A stretch of 64,000 bases of DNA from Schizochytrium sp. TIO01 (Eukaryota; Sar; Bigyra; Thraustochytrida; Thraustochytriidae): NCBI GenBank assembly GCA_004764695.1, contig SMSO01000014.1, forward strand, positions 6,562,029 to 6,626,028, in the 5' to 3' direction. The number at the start of each line of letters is the position of its first letter. The stretch's first letter is position 1. Shown here in pieces: positions 40,111 through 50,799 of the stretch. The position numbers and the translations under genes are program-made. The notes below the pieces were generated by a model that saw only the letters and a list, made by a program, of their open reading frames with translations, did no database searches and was not told where the DNA came from.

Positions 40111-41751
40111 CTAGATAAGTGAGCGTTCCCGAATAGTGTCAATTTTAAGCACAACAATCATGAGCACAAGCCCCATCATGATAATTGGACCAATATAAAC
40201 ATTGAGGTGATCATCAAGGTTTGTAAGCGCAATACCTGCATACAGAGGTGCTGCTACGCGGCTAATTCCTTCGATGCCTTGCAAGAGACCAATATACAGC
40301 CCAGCGCTTGTAGCCAGATTTTCATTCTCCTCGAGACGTTTGGAAAACAGGCTCATATTAGGGGAGCCCACAATTGGTGTTGCAGATGAAATCAAGAAAA
40401 CACATACAACAAAGACACTCATTTGAGGCGTGGTACGACAGGATGTGATAGCAACAATGAGTCCCACTAGCAGCGTGGTTAAGCCAAAGCTAATGAAAAC
40501 CCGATCAGAGATGCACCGTGAAGCAGTAACTACAAATATAATTGCAAGTGCCACACTAAGACCAAGACCAGCGTACATGTACGAATTGTCAATAGTCGTC
40601 CAGTGAAAGTCATGGCTTGTGAGCGCTGGAAGTGCAGTCTCTAGTTCATTGAGCACAAAGCTAACGCAAAAACTAATCACAAAATGTACCCACAAGGATC
40701 GCTCTCCAAGGCGCCTAATGAGTGCGCAGAAAGTTACATTTTCCTGTTGCATCTGCTGATGTATGGATGCTGTGTCAATTATGGGTTCGGTGGCCTCATC
40801 GCTGAAAAATGAGATGACAGAAGGTCTTCGCGCAGTCGTAGAATAAGGGGATTGAGTCGTGTTATGTGAAATTAGCGGCGATCGCATCGATGGTGTTTCT
40901 GTAGTCGGTTTTACGAGACGCGGGGGCTCCTTGAAGGTCACGAACGTAAGAATGAAGAGTCCAAGCAAAAGAACAACCATGAGCCAACCCGGGTTCGTCA
41001 ATTCATTTAAAATGATAATCGAGTTGCCCACCTGATAATGAACCTCAGTAACTAAAAGGTTTGTTGCTGGCCCGATCACAATGCCAATAAGGTTCAGACC
41101 GCTGAGAGTAGCCATTGCTTTTGTGCGCTTTTCTTTTTCTGTAATGCGTGTAATAAAACTCATTGCAAGAGTTGAATTTGCAGCCCCTAAACCAACAAGG
41201 ATACGTGCAATTAAGATGAGCTCGGCGTTCCTGAGCCCAAAGGCAAGCGCATAGAGAACATTTCCTGCGATTGCTACGGCAATACAAAACATAAAGGGCT
41301 CAATCATAGGACGGCGGTCCGACCACTGGCCCAGCACAGGCATAAATAAAAGTCGGGACAACGAGAAGCTAGCTTGGCACACTCCATAAAAAACGTTCGT
41401 CTGACCAAGTTCTTTGACGTACTTTGCTAAAGATGGCATGACCATTGAATACTCAACCATGCCTATGCAACCAACTGCAATAACTGTGGCTGAGGTGAGC
41501 GACAATAGCTCGATTTCCTTGCGTTTTGAATTAACCTCAGGTGATGATGAGCATGTGCGATCATCAACAATCAAGAAACCCTCATCATCATCGCTTTCAA
41601 CAAGCGCATAATCATCATCTCTGTATAGCATTGCGCTATCCTCACCATGATGGTTTCCTACCACGAAATATTCGTTTTGGCTTTGTCGTCGCTCCCCAGC
41701 TTCTACAGGTCCCTGGTGATCCCCGTCACCAGGGTCCACGTGGTCTCGCAT
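40111..41751 (-). CDS. Major facilitator superfamily transporter, MFSD8/CLN7-like
   Basis: 546 aa from ATG 41751. An acidic cytosolic N-terminus of about 80 residues is followed by about 12 hydrophobic segments. The loop 2-3 signature is clear (FSLSRLLFMPVLGQWSDRRPMIEP), and helix 4 has ILIARILVGLGAANSTLAMSFI, as in SPX/MFSD8-type carriers. Between helices 6 and 7 lies a long Ser/Thr-rich loop of about 90 residues. A C-terminal half signature (LGLSVALAIIFVVTASR) and PLYAGIAL complete the fold. MFSD8 is a lysosomal chloride-permeable channel or carrier defective in one neuronal ceroid lipofuscinosis. The acidic N-tail here may hold sorting signals. Substrate is unknown. The start is the first ATG; the frame is open from a TTG nine codons before. 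Confidence 0.8.
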   Translation of the reverse strand: MRDHVDPGDGDHQGPVEAGERRQSQNEYFVVGNHHGEDSAMLYRDDDYALVESDDDEGFLIVDDRTCSSSPEVNSKRKEIELLSLTSATVIAVGCIGMVEYSMVMPSLAKYVKELGQTNVFYGVCQASFSLSRLLFMPVLGQWSDRRPMIEPFMFCIAVAIAGNVLYALAFGLRNAELILIARILVGLGAANSTLAMSFITRITEKEKRTKAMATLSGLNLIGIVIGPATNLLVTEVHYQVGNSIIILNELTNPGWLMVVLLLGLFILTFVTFKEPPRLVKPTTETPSMRSPLISHNTTQSPYSTTARRPSVISFFSDEATEPIIDTASIHQQMQQENVTFCALIRRLGERSLWVHFVISFCVSFVLNELETALPALTSHDFHWTTIDNSYMYAGLGLSVALAIIFVVTASRCISDRVFISFGLTTLLVGLIVAITSCRTTPQMSVFVVCVFLISSATPIVGSPNMSLFSKRLEENENLATSAGLYIGLLQGIEGISRVAAPLYAGIALTNLDDHLNVYIGPIIMMGLVLMIVVLKIDTIRERSLI

Positions 41752-42423
41752 TATCTGGAACTGTCTGCTCTGCTTCAAGTATTCCAGTCCTAGCTCTCAT
41801 CCAAACCAAAGTCAAACTCTTCGAAAGAAGTGTTCCAGCTTGGTCTTCGTATCCTCTCTACCTTTGGGAGCAGGCCCAGTGTCGTTTCCCGCGGGACGAG
41901 GCAGAGCCTTGGTAGTACTCCCGTACCTAATTAGTTGTCAATATATGAGCCGTATACTTCTGTTTTGAGCATTTGTAAGTATCCGTCATACCTACTCATG
42001 TAGTTTAATTCTGTTCAAGTTGTGGTGTAGTGCCGTGCCGGGCTAGTAGATAGGGCAGGCGCCCGAGATCTCTCAAGCTTCGACAAGCTCGATTTAGTCT
42101 TTGATTCGTACTTAGCTACAGAAAGAAAAATTGGTATTACGCAAACGAGAACCTAAAAAGTGGGAAATGGCCCTGGTTCTTGTTTTAACTAGATTGAGGG
42201 CTCTTCTCATTATATACAGGACAAAGTAGCATGTCTACTCGCTGGGATGTGAATATGCTATGGAGACGAGCGAGCTTCGTGTAGCAAACCACATTTGATC
42301 CAAGCGCCATTCGCTGTTGCGCTGCTGTTGCGCAACACTTGAGATCTCGTAAAGTATTTACGTAGACGCCGCTAAGACTTCATTTGGCTTTACCTTTTGC
42401 AAAGAAGAGCCCGGCTGAGTGTC
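41752..42423. other. Divergent promoter region
   Basis: 672 bases between the transporter gene (minus) and the phosphatase gene (plus). The part near 41752-41915 is open on the plus strand but has no protein-like features. No repeat or RNA gene seen. Confidence 0.5.
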
Positions 42424-43158
42424 ATGGCGGAACATTTAGCGCAAGATGCAGTTGGCGGGCCAGACAGGACTCTCTCGTCTAGAGTATTGCAACTAAGGCT
42501 TGATGAAGGAGATGATGAGGATGAAGATCATGACGAAGGCGAGTTTGATGACCTTGTAAATAATGAAGAGGAGAGCGACGAAGACGATGAGGTGTTTCTC
42601 GATGTTCCCCAGGTTAGCAGGGATAAGTTGCTCATCCCTCCGCTCAATTTTGCGATTGTGGCTAAAGGTGTTTTCAGAAGTGGATATCCGAATGCTAAGA
42701 ACTTTTCGTTCATCAAGCATTTGCAAATACGTACTATGATCTGCCTTTCAGCGGAGGAAGCAGGCGAGTTGAAAATTGGCGAGGAAAACCGCGAGTTTAT
42801 CGACGCAAACGGTATTCGACTTGTGCGATTTCCGCTTGAAGGCCAAAAGGAGCCGTTTAGTCAAATGGACCTTGGCAAGATACGCAGTGCATTACGAGAA
42901 ATCTTGGATGTGCGGAATCACCCGGTGCTCATTCATTGTGATAAGGGAAAACATCGCACAGGAACTTTGGTAGGATGTCTCAGGAAACTCCAGGGCTATG
43001 CTTTGAGCGGCATCTTCCAAGAGTACTTGAGGTTCTGTAAGCAGAGCGTGCGCCTTCTCGATCACCAGCTGATCGAGTTCTTCACTATGGAATTCACCCC
43101 AGAAGAGTGCATGTTTTTACCATCCTGGCTTCCTGCAGATCAAAAGGTCCGCATGTAG
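42424..43158 (+). CDS. Siw14/PFA-DSP-type phosphatase
   Basis: 244 aa from ATG 42424. The first 60 residues are strongly acidic (DEGDDEDEDHDEGE...). The phosphatase domain follows: PPLNFAIVAKGVFRSGYPN at the start, IRTMICLSAEE, LVRFPLEGQKEPF, and the P-loop HCDKGKHRTGTLVGC with nucleophile C172 and R178. The opening PPLNFA..V..G.FRSGYP and the KGKHRTG P-loop are hallmarks of the plant-and-fungal atypical dual-specificity phosphatases; the yeast member Siw14 cleaves the 5-beta phosphate of inositol pyrophosphates such as 5-InsP7. The basic P-loop residues fit a highly phosphorylated substrate. The C-terminus, EFTPEECMFLPSWLP, looks complete. It converges with the selenoprotein gene. Confidence 0.92.
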   Translation: MAEHLAQDAVGGPDRTLSSRVLQLRLDEGDDEDEDHDEGEFDDLVNNEEESDEDDEVFLDVPQVSRDKLLIPPLNFAIVAKGVFRSGYPNAKNFSFIKHLQIRTMICLSAEEAGELKIGEENREFIDANGIRLVRFPLEGQKEPFSQMDLGKIRSALREILDVRNHPVLIHCDKGKHRTGTLVGCLRKLQGYALSGIFQEYLRFCKQSVRLLDHQLIEFFTMEFTPEECMFLPSWLPADQKVRM

Positions 43159-43712
43159 TATGCACATTTCCTCATTCTCTAGTAAACTTGTATTATAATT
43201 TTGTTTCGTTTCATCGCTTTAGTCATTCATATGATTTGTAAAGATGTCCTTCAAGCTTTTAGTAATTCTTTGGTTTATAGAAACTAACAAAACAAAACCC
43301 AAGTGTGTCTACTAAGTACATCCTCAGGGTAATGTACAAAATTTAAAAAAAATTACTTTTCTTCATATCAAGCTCTAATTCAAGAGACTGAAGATAGATT
43401 CATTAAGAATAAAACGCAAATCGAGAGCGTGAAGCAGGCTTATATTGAAACTGGCAAACGATGTAAGAAATCATGCTCTGGAAACCCGTTTTCAGCAAGT
43501 GAAGCTGCCTGATATGCATTTTGCCTCATTACGTCATCATGGGTAAGCCCAGCATTGCACGCACATTTGCTTATTTTTCGGGTTTGGAATTACTGCATCT
43601 ATGTGCACCGCGAATAGAATGTGTTTATAAAATAGAAGTCTTGAATTTACTTTTTGCACCTCCCTGCTTTTCGTGAACTTCATTCAGATCTTGCGCCACG
43701 AGTCATCACGTT
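43159..43712. other. Convergent 3' region; probable 3' UTR of the selenoprotein, SECIS not identified
   Basis: 554 bases between the phosphatase stop and the selenoprotein stop. A SECIS element would be expected here, read on the minus strand. I examined ATGA positions (minus-strand ATGATGAC near 43520-43530, ATGACTCGTG near 43700, ATGAATC near 43398) and could not build a convincing helix with the AA loop and GA quartet by eye. A strong hairpin (GTGCACAT...ATGTGCGTGC on the minus strand, about 43555-43610) is present but lacks the ATGA core. Confidence 0.4.
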
Positions 43713-44393
43713 TTACTCCGTGGCAGTCTTAATTTCATCCCAATTCAGACGGGGCCAACCAGGCGTGGCTTCATGAAGAGCATACAAAACATTCCCCTCT
43801 AAGGTGCATACTACAAGGCCACCTTGCATAAATGGTAGACCGACGTTTTTTTCATGTCCCTGAGCATTCACTCGCCAACCCTTGCGAAAGATAATTCCGA
43901 AAAAGGCAAAAAGACCTTGCCAGTTCTCTCGTCTACGAAGCACTAATGTACGGCCTAAGCTACTGTAGCATCCAAGAGCCAAATGAGTGTCACCACTCTC
44001 ATCAATTACAAATCGGAGGCGAATTCCATCTGCACGTGGCTGAAAAAGATTGAGCTCAGCAGCCTTGTCCTTGGCCACAAGCAAACTACCTGAACCAACT
44101 AGAACCACTGTTGTGCGCTGAGCGATCCACGGGTGCTCCAGCACCTCGCGGATTCGCTCTGCGCACATGTTTCATGCAAAGTGCCGCAGCATCACGGCAG
44201 TGATGGCCTGGTCTTGACCTTCCTCATTAGTAAAAAGTTCTCGAAATACAAGTCCCTGCCCAGTCTCCACATCGACTACCTGAAGGTCGTTGCTTAGAAC
44301 TTTGTCCATATCCACCCGAGCAGCGTACTCGGCAGCGTTTCTAGCGAGTTCTTGCTTTGACTTTGCATCCTCGCGTTCGCTCTCGAGAGCCAT
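43713..44393 (-). CDS. Predicted selenoprotein, PRXL2/AhpC-TSA_2 family (thioredoxin fold), Sec at an in-frame TGA
   Basis: One 226-residue frame from ATG 44393 to TAA at 43713, interrupted by a single in-frame TGA at 44172-44174 (residue 74). The sequence before it ends VMLRHFA and after it reads NMCAERIREVL. Relatives of the AhpC/TSA_2 group (plant PRXL2-like proteins, animal PRXL2/FAM213) have a redox motif of the type LLRHFGCxxC at this place, so the TGA falls exactly on the first cysteine, giving UxxC. Downstream family features are intact: TTVVLVGSGS, LRFVIDESGDTHLALGCY, a FFGIIFRKG helix and LPFMQGGLVVCTLEGNVLYALHE. TGA ends other genes here (for example the Nudix gene), so it is not a reassigned sense codon. 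Insertion of selenocysteine is the best explanation; family members reduce peroxides or regulate redox state. A nonsense mutation is less likely because the frame continues conserved for 152 codons. Confidence 0.82.
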
Positions 44394-45009
44394 CGTCCTA
44401 GATCAGTACTAAGTACTTCAGACCAGCAAGATCTTCCACGCTGCCCAACCTAGCAGCCCATGCTACGCCTTTGTAAGCACATATTCTGCTTCCCGGTTTT
44501 GCTTGCTCCATGGCCAGACCAACGTGTGTAAGAATGGAGCGGTCAGAAAATTGAACACTTCGTAAGTAAAAAAATGCGCGAGCATTTTTATATTAAGAGT
44601 ATTATGACAGACTAGCTATTGTAATCTTTCTCTTTAAAAATTCATAAAAAGGCACAACCTAATGGTTGCAATTTAAAACTGTACAGTGGGTCATGGCTTT
44701 CAACCTCGGTACATACCTACTACATGGTTTCATTCTGTTTTGTGAACAAGCTTTTGAACTAACAGTCGAAGTGAAAAGCAAAGTTCTCTTGAAGGAAATA
44801 TCAAAGAAGAAATGGCAGGAAGTACACAAATTATTAGAACATGGTTGCAAGAACTTTTGAGCAAAAGGCAAGACAATGCTTGAGTGCAAAATTGCCAAGA
44901 GATTGCAGATTTTACAAATCAGGTTCCTGGGTAGAAACTATATGTATAGGGCTCCCTCTAAAAAATGAAATTAATGAAGGGAAGATTCGTTATAGATTGA
45001 TTACATTCT
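44394..45009. other. Intergenic DNA upstream of the selenoprotein gene
   Basis: 616 AT-rich bases between the selenoprotein start and the end of the helicase gene. Open frames at 44659-44898 on both strands show no motif. Confidence 0.5.
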
Positions 45010-46674
45010 TTAATGGGACTTTCCACGGCCGCGACGTCCACTGCCACCTCGGCCTCCTCTACTGCCACCTCGGCCTCCTGCGCCAGGGCCAGACCCGCGT
45101 CCGCCGCTGCCTGAAGGTCCTCCGGGGCCAGATCCATGGCGTCTCTTTTTACCACCGCCCTTGGTCTCATCTTCTTCACGCATTTGTAAAACAGCTTGGC
45201 GAGAAGCCTCAGAGACCTGCTCGTTAAGTACCATGACAAGGTCTTTCTGTGCAGGGAACTCGGACAGCTTTTTCTTGAGCATGGCCTCAATTCGCTGGTA
45301 AATCTCAAAATCATACTGGGTAACCATGGTGACGGAGCGACCCGCCTTTCCAGCACGAGCGGTACGACCAACGCGGTGAATGTAGTCCTTACCGTTGGAA
45401 GGGACATCATAGTTAATGACCAGGTCAACAGAAGGAATATCAAGACCACGTGCAGCAACATCCGTGGCGACAAGAACGTTGTTTCCTTGGCTCTTGAATC
45501 TGTTAAGAGCACCAAGGCGTTTAGTCTGGTGCATCTGGCCATGAAGAGCAGTAGCACCAATACCTAGGTTTCGCATCATGAGTGCGAGGCGCGTAGCGTT
45601 GTTACAGGTGGACACAAAAATAATTGCAGACTGCCCAGCTAGTTCATTGAGAATGAAGACAAGGTAGACATCCTTATAGCTAGCAGGCACAAGAAGGTAA
45701 TTTTGTTCGAGCGTCTTGACGGTCTGGTATCTTGACTTGGAGACCTCAACTTTGACGGGGCTATCCAAAGAAGCACGTTGGAGTTTGGCGACCTTGCTGG
45801 TCATGGTAGCACTAAACAAAAATGTTTGCCGCGTGCCACGAGGAGGCATCGCTTGTAAAATAGCGTTGATTTCCTCCTCGAAATCCATCGAGAGCATGCG
45901 ATCAGCCTCGTCCAGCACCAGAACCCGAGCAGAATCGAGAGAAAACCCTTTAGTGTTTTCCAGGTGATCCACAACACGACCGGGAGTTCCAATTACGATA
46001 TGTGGCTTCTTGGCGAGCGTGATAGCCTGCGACACACGGTCCACGCCACCGACAATGCAGCAGGACTTGACGCCAATCGGAGTGCCAAGACCCTGGACGA
46101 CCTCGTGAATTTGAAATGCGAGCTCTCGGGTAGGCGCGAGAACAAGTCCGAAGAGACGTCTCGTAGGCTGGTCAAGTAGACGGCACAACATTGGTACGGA
46201 GAATGCACCGGTCTTACCGGAGCCGGTTTCTGCGAGACCGATCAAATCACGGCCTTCGAGGGCGTGCGGGATGGCTTCGCGCTGGATTGCAGTGGCATAT
46301 TTCCAGCCGAGGCCTGTACATGCCTTGCAAATCTCTTCGTGGACCTTCAGGTCAGCAAAGGTGACCTGAGCCTCGTCTTCTTCGGCGGCATTCGAGTCCT
46401 CATTGTCATCAGATTCGCCACTCTCGTCAACTTGGTTCTCCTCTTCAACACCTTGAGCTACTTCCTCCTCTGCTTCTGCCTCTTCTTCAGAATCCACAAC
46501 TTCCTTCTCCTTTCGCTTGCGTTGCTCCAGTTTATCCTGCGTATAGGTCTTCTCAGAAGTGGTCTTGCGCTTCTTCTGAGTGGTGTTCACCTTGCCCGAA
46601 GGGGTCTTCTTGACCTTGACAGGTGCCACATCTCGGGCTTCCGCATCGCTTGATACGCGCTGCCGCTTAGCCAT
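45010..46674 (-). CDS. DDX47: DEAD-box RNA helicase DDX47/Rrp3
   Basis: 554 aa from ATG 46674 ([10 protein letters not shown]); the frame is open from a TTG 24 codons before. All helicase motifs are present: Q motif (F106, [11 protein letters not shown]), I AETGSGKT (148-155), Ia [11 protein letters not shown], Ib [40 protein letters not shown] and [12 protein letters not shown]. The stretches SFADL-like [39 protein letters not shown] and [19 protein letters not shown] match the DDX47/Rrp3 branch, which acts in the nucleolus in early cleavages of pre-rRNA for 18S. The N-terminus is Lys-rich then acidic; the C-terminus is an RGG/GRG-rich tail, which binds RNA and is often methylated. Codon use is GC-biased, as expected for an expressed housekeeping gene. 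Confidence 0.95.
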   Translation of the reverse strand: MAKRQRVSSDAEARDVAPVKVKKTPSGKVNTTQKKRKTTSEKTYTQDKLEQRKRKEKEVVDSEEEAEAEEEVAQGVEEENQVDESGESDDNEDSNAAEEDEAQVTFADLKVHEEICKACTGLGWKYATAIQREAIPHALEGRDLIGLAETGSGKTGAFSVPMLCRLLDQPTRRLFGLVLAPTRELAFQIHEVVQGLGTPIGVKSCCIVGGVDRVSQAITLAKKPHIVIGTPGRVVDHLENTKGFSLDSARVLVLDEADRMLSMDFEEEINAILQAMPPRGTRQTFLFSATMTSKVAKLQRASLDSPVKVEVSKSRYQTVKTLEQNYLLVPASYKDVYLVFILNELAGQSAIIFVSTCNNATRLALMMRNLGIGATALHGQMHQTKRLGALNRFKSQGNNVLVATDVAARGLDIPSVDLVINYDVPSNGKDYIHRVGRTARAGKAGRSVTMVTQYDFEIYQRIEAMLKKKLSEFPAQKDLVMVLNEQVSEASRQAVLQMREEDETKGGGKKRRHGSGPGGPSGSGGRGSGPGAGGRGGSRGGRGGSGRRGRGKSH

Positions 46675-47320
46675 CGTCTCCACAAGCCGTGACCCAAGAA
46701 CTAAGCAGGGGCTTCCGTGGGACCTTCGCAAAAGCCCGCCCTCCAAGAGTTCTTCCTTGTCGCTCGCGAGAGGTTCGAGCTTCGATTGGAGTTCTGCGAC
46801 ATCGAGCGTCTCGACCAGTCAGTACTTGGTCCACCAGGTCTATTATTATATTTGTATATATAGTATAAAAACATAGAACGAAATATAATTGGAACGGCTT
46901 AATACAGCGTATATGTGATGGTTGCAATTTCTTTATTTAGTTTTATTTGAGAGAGAAAGACGAAATGAGGCGAAGTAAGTGGCAGATGTTAGTGTGTTGA
47001 ATTTGAGTTATTGTGGGCCCTGCAAAGGGCTTAAATTTCATTAGGTTGGCTGAAAGCAAGAATCTCTCTTCGATAGCTATGTTATTAGAATAACTAAGAG
47101 GAGAGTTTTGAAAGAGTGAGGGAATTTTCTGATTTGTAGCAATCTATATCGCAACTAAACTCAGGTCTCCCACAATGAGAATAGTATATACAATCTTGCA
47201 TATTGATCCATTTTAGCGATGGTAAAAAAATACTTGCATTATCAATTTTGTTGGTTGCGCGTCTGGGGTCGTTGATGCAATCTCTGCAACACTAATACAT
47301 ACAAAGTGATTCATTTGGGT
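46675..47320. other. Intergenic DNA upstream of the helicase gene
   Basis: AT-rich; the first 150 bases next to the helicase start are less so and are the probable promoter or leader. It also holds the 3' flank of the gene ending at 47321. No repeat or RNA gene seen. Confidence 0.5.
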
Positions 47321-48016
47321 TTATTCAACAGGTTCAACAGGGGCAGCTTCAAGCTCACCTTGGCGATTTATGCGAGATTGACCATTCAGCATTTTCACAT
47401 ATGTTATTTCTAATTCCGGAAGGATGCCAGATCGAACCCGTTGCATTTCGTCACGAACTGTCTGTCCACCGCCAAAGCATAAAACACGAAGGGTTCTAGC
47501 TTTTGCACTACCTTGCACCCACTGGAGCGCAGCAAGGGCTAAGTCCAAATAAGTTTGATCTGGAAGCTGGGGAATAGGCACAAGCGTGCACCTTGCAAGA
47601 TTTTCGATAGGTGGCAGAGCCTCTGAAAAATTAATTGAGCCAATTGATTCAAAGTTGAATCCAGTCATTCGATCATGCTCGTATTGCGAGCATGGTGCTT
47701 CTGTAGAAAAGTAGTGGCTAACAAAACGAACACTCGGCGGAAGGATGGATGCGAGGTGACCTAAGATCTCTGTGAAACTATTCGGGGCATATTGATCTCC
47801 ATCCCAAATTACCAGCAGGTTGCGTAGTGAGCTCAAATCCCCGTCGTCTGTCAATGCCTGAAATGCTTGTACAGCGTCTTTTTTAGCCTTGCTCACATCC
47901 TGAATTCCGTAAGTCCAACCTACAAGACGTACGACACTGAAGACAGGTTGCTCACTTTTGTTAACATCTTGATCTTCACCAATACCCTTATGTGACATTT
48001 TCACAGCTCCTCGCAT
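47321..48016 (-). CDS. Hypothetical protein, unknown fold
   Basis: 231 aa from the first ATG at 48016; M7 is an alternative start. The open frame reaches at least 58 codons further upstream (to about 48190) without an ATG, and an upstream exon or a non-AUG start cannot be excluded. I do not recognise a family. Visible features: FSVVRLVGWTYGIQDVSKAKKDAVQAFQALTDDGD, then LLVIWDGDQYAPNSFTEIL, VRFVSHYFSTE, a Pro-rich linker, TYLDLALAALQWVQG and RVLCFGGGQTVRDEMQRV, ending Glu/Pro-rich. The alternation of short hydrophobic strands with helices (LLVIWDGD, RVLCFGGG) suggests an alpha/beta fold like a Rossmann-type or hydrolase domain, with GDQY and GGGQT as possible ligand loops (inference). No signal or membrane segment. 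Confidence 0.7.
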   Translation of the reverse strand: MRGAVKMSHKGIGEDQDVNKSEQPVFSVVRLVGWTYGIQDVSKAKKDAVQAFQALTDDGDLSSLRNLLVIWDGDQYAPNSFTEILGHLASILPPSVRFVSHYFSTEAPCSQYEHDRMTGFNFESIGSINFSEALPPIENLARCTLVPIPQLPDQTYLDLALAALQWVQGSAKARTLRVLCFGGGQTVRDEMQRVRSGILPELEITYVKMLNGQSRINRQGELEAAPVEPVE

Positions 48017-48881
48017 AGGCTCCCACGCGCAAGTTTTGTGGCTGTCGCAGTTGCCTGTTACGAGTGCATGTGTTATCCTGCCCCCTTTCGAAGGTAACGA
48101 GCCGATCTCCAAGTTAGACTTCTCCAACTCCAAGACCAAGACCACGTCTATGCTTATCCCAACCTTCGATCTGCCTAGCGCTAACGGCAAGGACCCCGTT
48201 CTACACCCGCTCCAAGTCCAACTTGAGGTTGAGGTCCTTCCCCCCCCGGAACGGCATCCTAATGATTATTCTGTATCGATCGAGTTCTTCGCATTACATT
48301 CCCAATCACATTCGCAGCTTCGTCCTCTGCTTTGCACCACTCCTACGCGGCGCGTCCTACCGTAAACCATAGCACTCCCTCCCTATTTCCCGCTTTCTTC
48401 TCATAGCGGGCCCAATGAACTCTGGACGCAGTGCTAGGCTGCACTTAGGCTAAACCCCTAGCCCTCGCGGCTTTGCAGGCTTTGCAGAAGCCGTCGAGAA
48501 TGGAGAAACCCGTCGCAAAAGCCCTGCTGCCTCGTGGCGGTAGCTGAGCTCTGCCTCTCTCAACAAGCCCAAGCCCTCTCGCTGCTGCTGCTCTGCCAAT
48601 GCGTGGCAGCTTTTCTTCGCAGCATGCGAAAGCAAGCAGCAAGCGGGCCCGGAAAAGGGGAAAAGGCGCTGCAAGAAGTTTAAGGAGGTAAGGCACCCTG
48701 CGAGGAAAGAGAACGGGAGAACGAATTGGAACGCCCTCCTCGCGGGGCGCAGGTAGCCTCGGGAATAGCCTAAACGGTAACAGCCCGCGGGGCTCGCTTG
48801 GAACGGAACGGCGCAAGAAAGAACGGGCGAAACGGACTTCCGAAATTTAGGCTTTTACAATGAAGGAATAAATACATTCGT

Positions 48882-48911
48882 TAAATAAATAAATAAATAA
48901 AGTAAATAAAG
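48882..48911 (+). repeat. (TAAA)n microsatellite
   Basis: About six near-perfect TAAA/AAAT units followed by AGTAAATAAAG. Read directly from sequence. Confidence 0.85.
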
Positions 48912-49602
48912 AATGAATGAATTTCATGAATGAGAGGTTGAAAAAGAGCAATTTGTAAAATCGAAATTGAGCGAAATTGAGGATATTGAGGAAATTGGCA
49001 GTGGCTGGAGGCCAAATGGTGCAGATGGATTTTGATGGCACGGACCTCGGGGTGGAGCTTGAGGGGACTGCAATTTTTCCACATGCATGCAAGCTCCCTT
49101 GTGCAGCAAGAATCGCCAAAGCGAGAATTAGAATTCGAGGCGGCAAAAAGAAAAGAAAGATTTTTAATTTATTGTTTCTGTTCCCAGCTAGTAAGTGCTT
49201 AGCTAGTAGCTACAATGCAAGCATGCAATTCATGCAAAGAGAGAGAAACGAAAGAAAGACATCGGAAAAATAGAGCACATGGGACTCCTTTTAATTGTTG
49301 CATTATGGTGGTCTCTTCTTCGTCTGCTGAGGTTTAATACAGAATCCTTGCTTCCGAGTTTCTTCGCATCCGTGAATTTCCACTCCGATTCATGCTTCAG
49401 AGCAGTGGCACCGCCACTCATCGCCACCCAAGTGAACTATCCGAGTTTCCACAAGTGGAGTTTTCCCCAAACCTCCATTGTAATATCAACTCCCACAAAT
49501 AGGTAATACACTTCGCAAGTGAAACAAAACCTCAATTATCAACAACCTGAAAACGTGCGAACACAGACATCAAGAAACAAACAACTTAAAACAAATATTT
49601 AG

Positions 49603-49677
49603 ATAAATAAATAAATAAATAAATAAATCGTAGTACAAAGAAAAGAAAAGAAAAGAAAAAGAAAAAGGAAAAGAAAA
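49603..49677 (+). repeat. (AAAT)n followed by (AAAAG)n microsatellite
   Basis: An AAAT tetramer array (49603-49628) is followed after a short gap by AAAAG pentamers (about 49636-49677). Just downstream (49706-49745) AATCC / CAATC words repeat imperfectly. Non-coding. Confidence 0.88.
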
Positions 49678-50799
49678 ATCAACAAACCCTGCAAATGCAG
49701 CCCAAGCTATCCAAATCAATCCAAACCAATCCGAATCAATCCTAAAACACCCCCAAAGCAATCCTACCCATCATTTATACCCCTGCACCCTTCTTCCCTA
49801 CCACTACAGCCAGCAAAGTAGAGCACACGAAGCAGAGCAAGACAGAAAGGAAGGGCCGTGTAACGAAGGGGACTCCTAGTTACATGCGCGGTGTGCAGAG
49901 TCCTCTGTACCAATCTGTGGACGGTCCCGTTTCGCTGCCGAGGGCGCGCTGCCGGAGGGGCCTTAAGGTGCCTGTGCGGGAAAGGGAGATTAAGGTGCGT
50001 TTAAGGTGGGCATGCACAGCAGCGCAGCGCCAGTCGCCAATACCATTGCTCTCGCGGCATTCTGGCAGGACTCGGACGCGCGATAGAGGCGTGAACACAA
50101 CACAGGGTAAGTGCGGGTCGGAGGGCGACCCTTCATGGCGGGCGCGTCTCGTGGGCTTATTTGTATGCGACCTCGGGAGGCGCGGCGGCGGCCGGGATGA
50201 GGATGATGAAGCTGCTGCTGCTGCATCTCTGTTTGTTTGATATATGAAATAGGTGGACCCAACGCAGCGGTGGCGGAGAGGCTGGAGGAGGGCGGGCAGC
50301 CGGGGCTGGGAAAGACATGTGTGAGAGGAACGAAGAGAAACTGACAAGGTAACCTACGATGCTTGAAACTCGGTTTTGAATATCTATCTCTTGGTGCTTC
50401 TCCTGGGTTTTCTTGGGTTTTCTTTACTTTTTGACTGTGTCCTTATCTCTTCGGTTTTGCAATATATGTCTGGCAATATGGCTTGTGCTGCATATGCCAT
50501 TGGGATTGATGCTGGGGCCTCTTTTGTGGACTCTTTTTTGTGCTTCGCAATCTGGTGTCGTTCGCTGTGGATGTTGGTGTTGATGTTGCTGATCACTTCG
50601 CATCAACTGCGCGTGGCTTTTCCCATCTTCGTGCCTCTTTGTTGAACTTCTTGGCATACTTACATGGCTCTTGTAACTCATGACTCACCTAATTTGAATA
50701 TGGATATGGATACGAATCAATCCATGTTGTGGTTCGGTTCGGTGTGATTATCAAACTGGTGATGACACGCTTCATGGTGATAACTGCGATCACAGAAAG

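Larger units (their letters stand above)
48017..50799. other. 2.8 kb intergenic region with a GC-rich patch and microsatellites
   Basis: No gene supported. 48036-48365 is open on the plus strand (109 codons), opposite the possible upstream extension of the minus-strand gene; it is Pro/Ser-rich and unconfirmed. 48440-48830 and 49870-50320 are clearly GC-rich against the AT-rich surroundings and are open in several frames, but no frame has protein-like motifs. AAAT and AAAAG microsatellites lie at 48882-48911 and 49603-49677. The right end is the promoter and leader of the bL12m gene. Confidence 0.4.

Noticed and set aside
43160-43712. Hairpins tested as SECIS elements
   Set aside because: None showed the ATGA/GA quartet, a helix of about 11-13 bp and an AA loop together; a program is needed.
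44172-44174. Two separate genes at 43713-44168 and 44172-44393
   Set aside because: They are in the same frame, separated only by TGA and one codon, and together they make one complete thioredoxin-fold protein.
49880-50347. Open frames on both strands in a GC-rich patch
   Set aside because: GC-rich DNA has few stops; none of the frames has a family motif or codon bias like that of known genes here.
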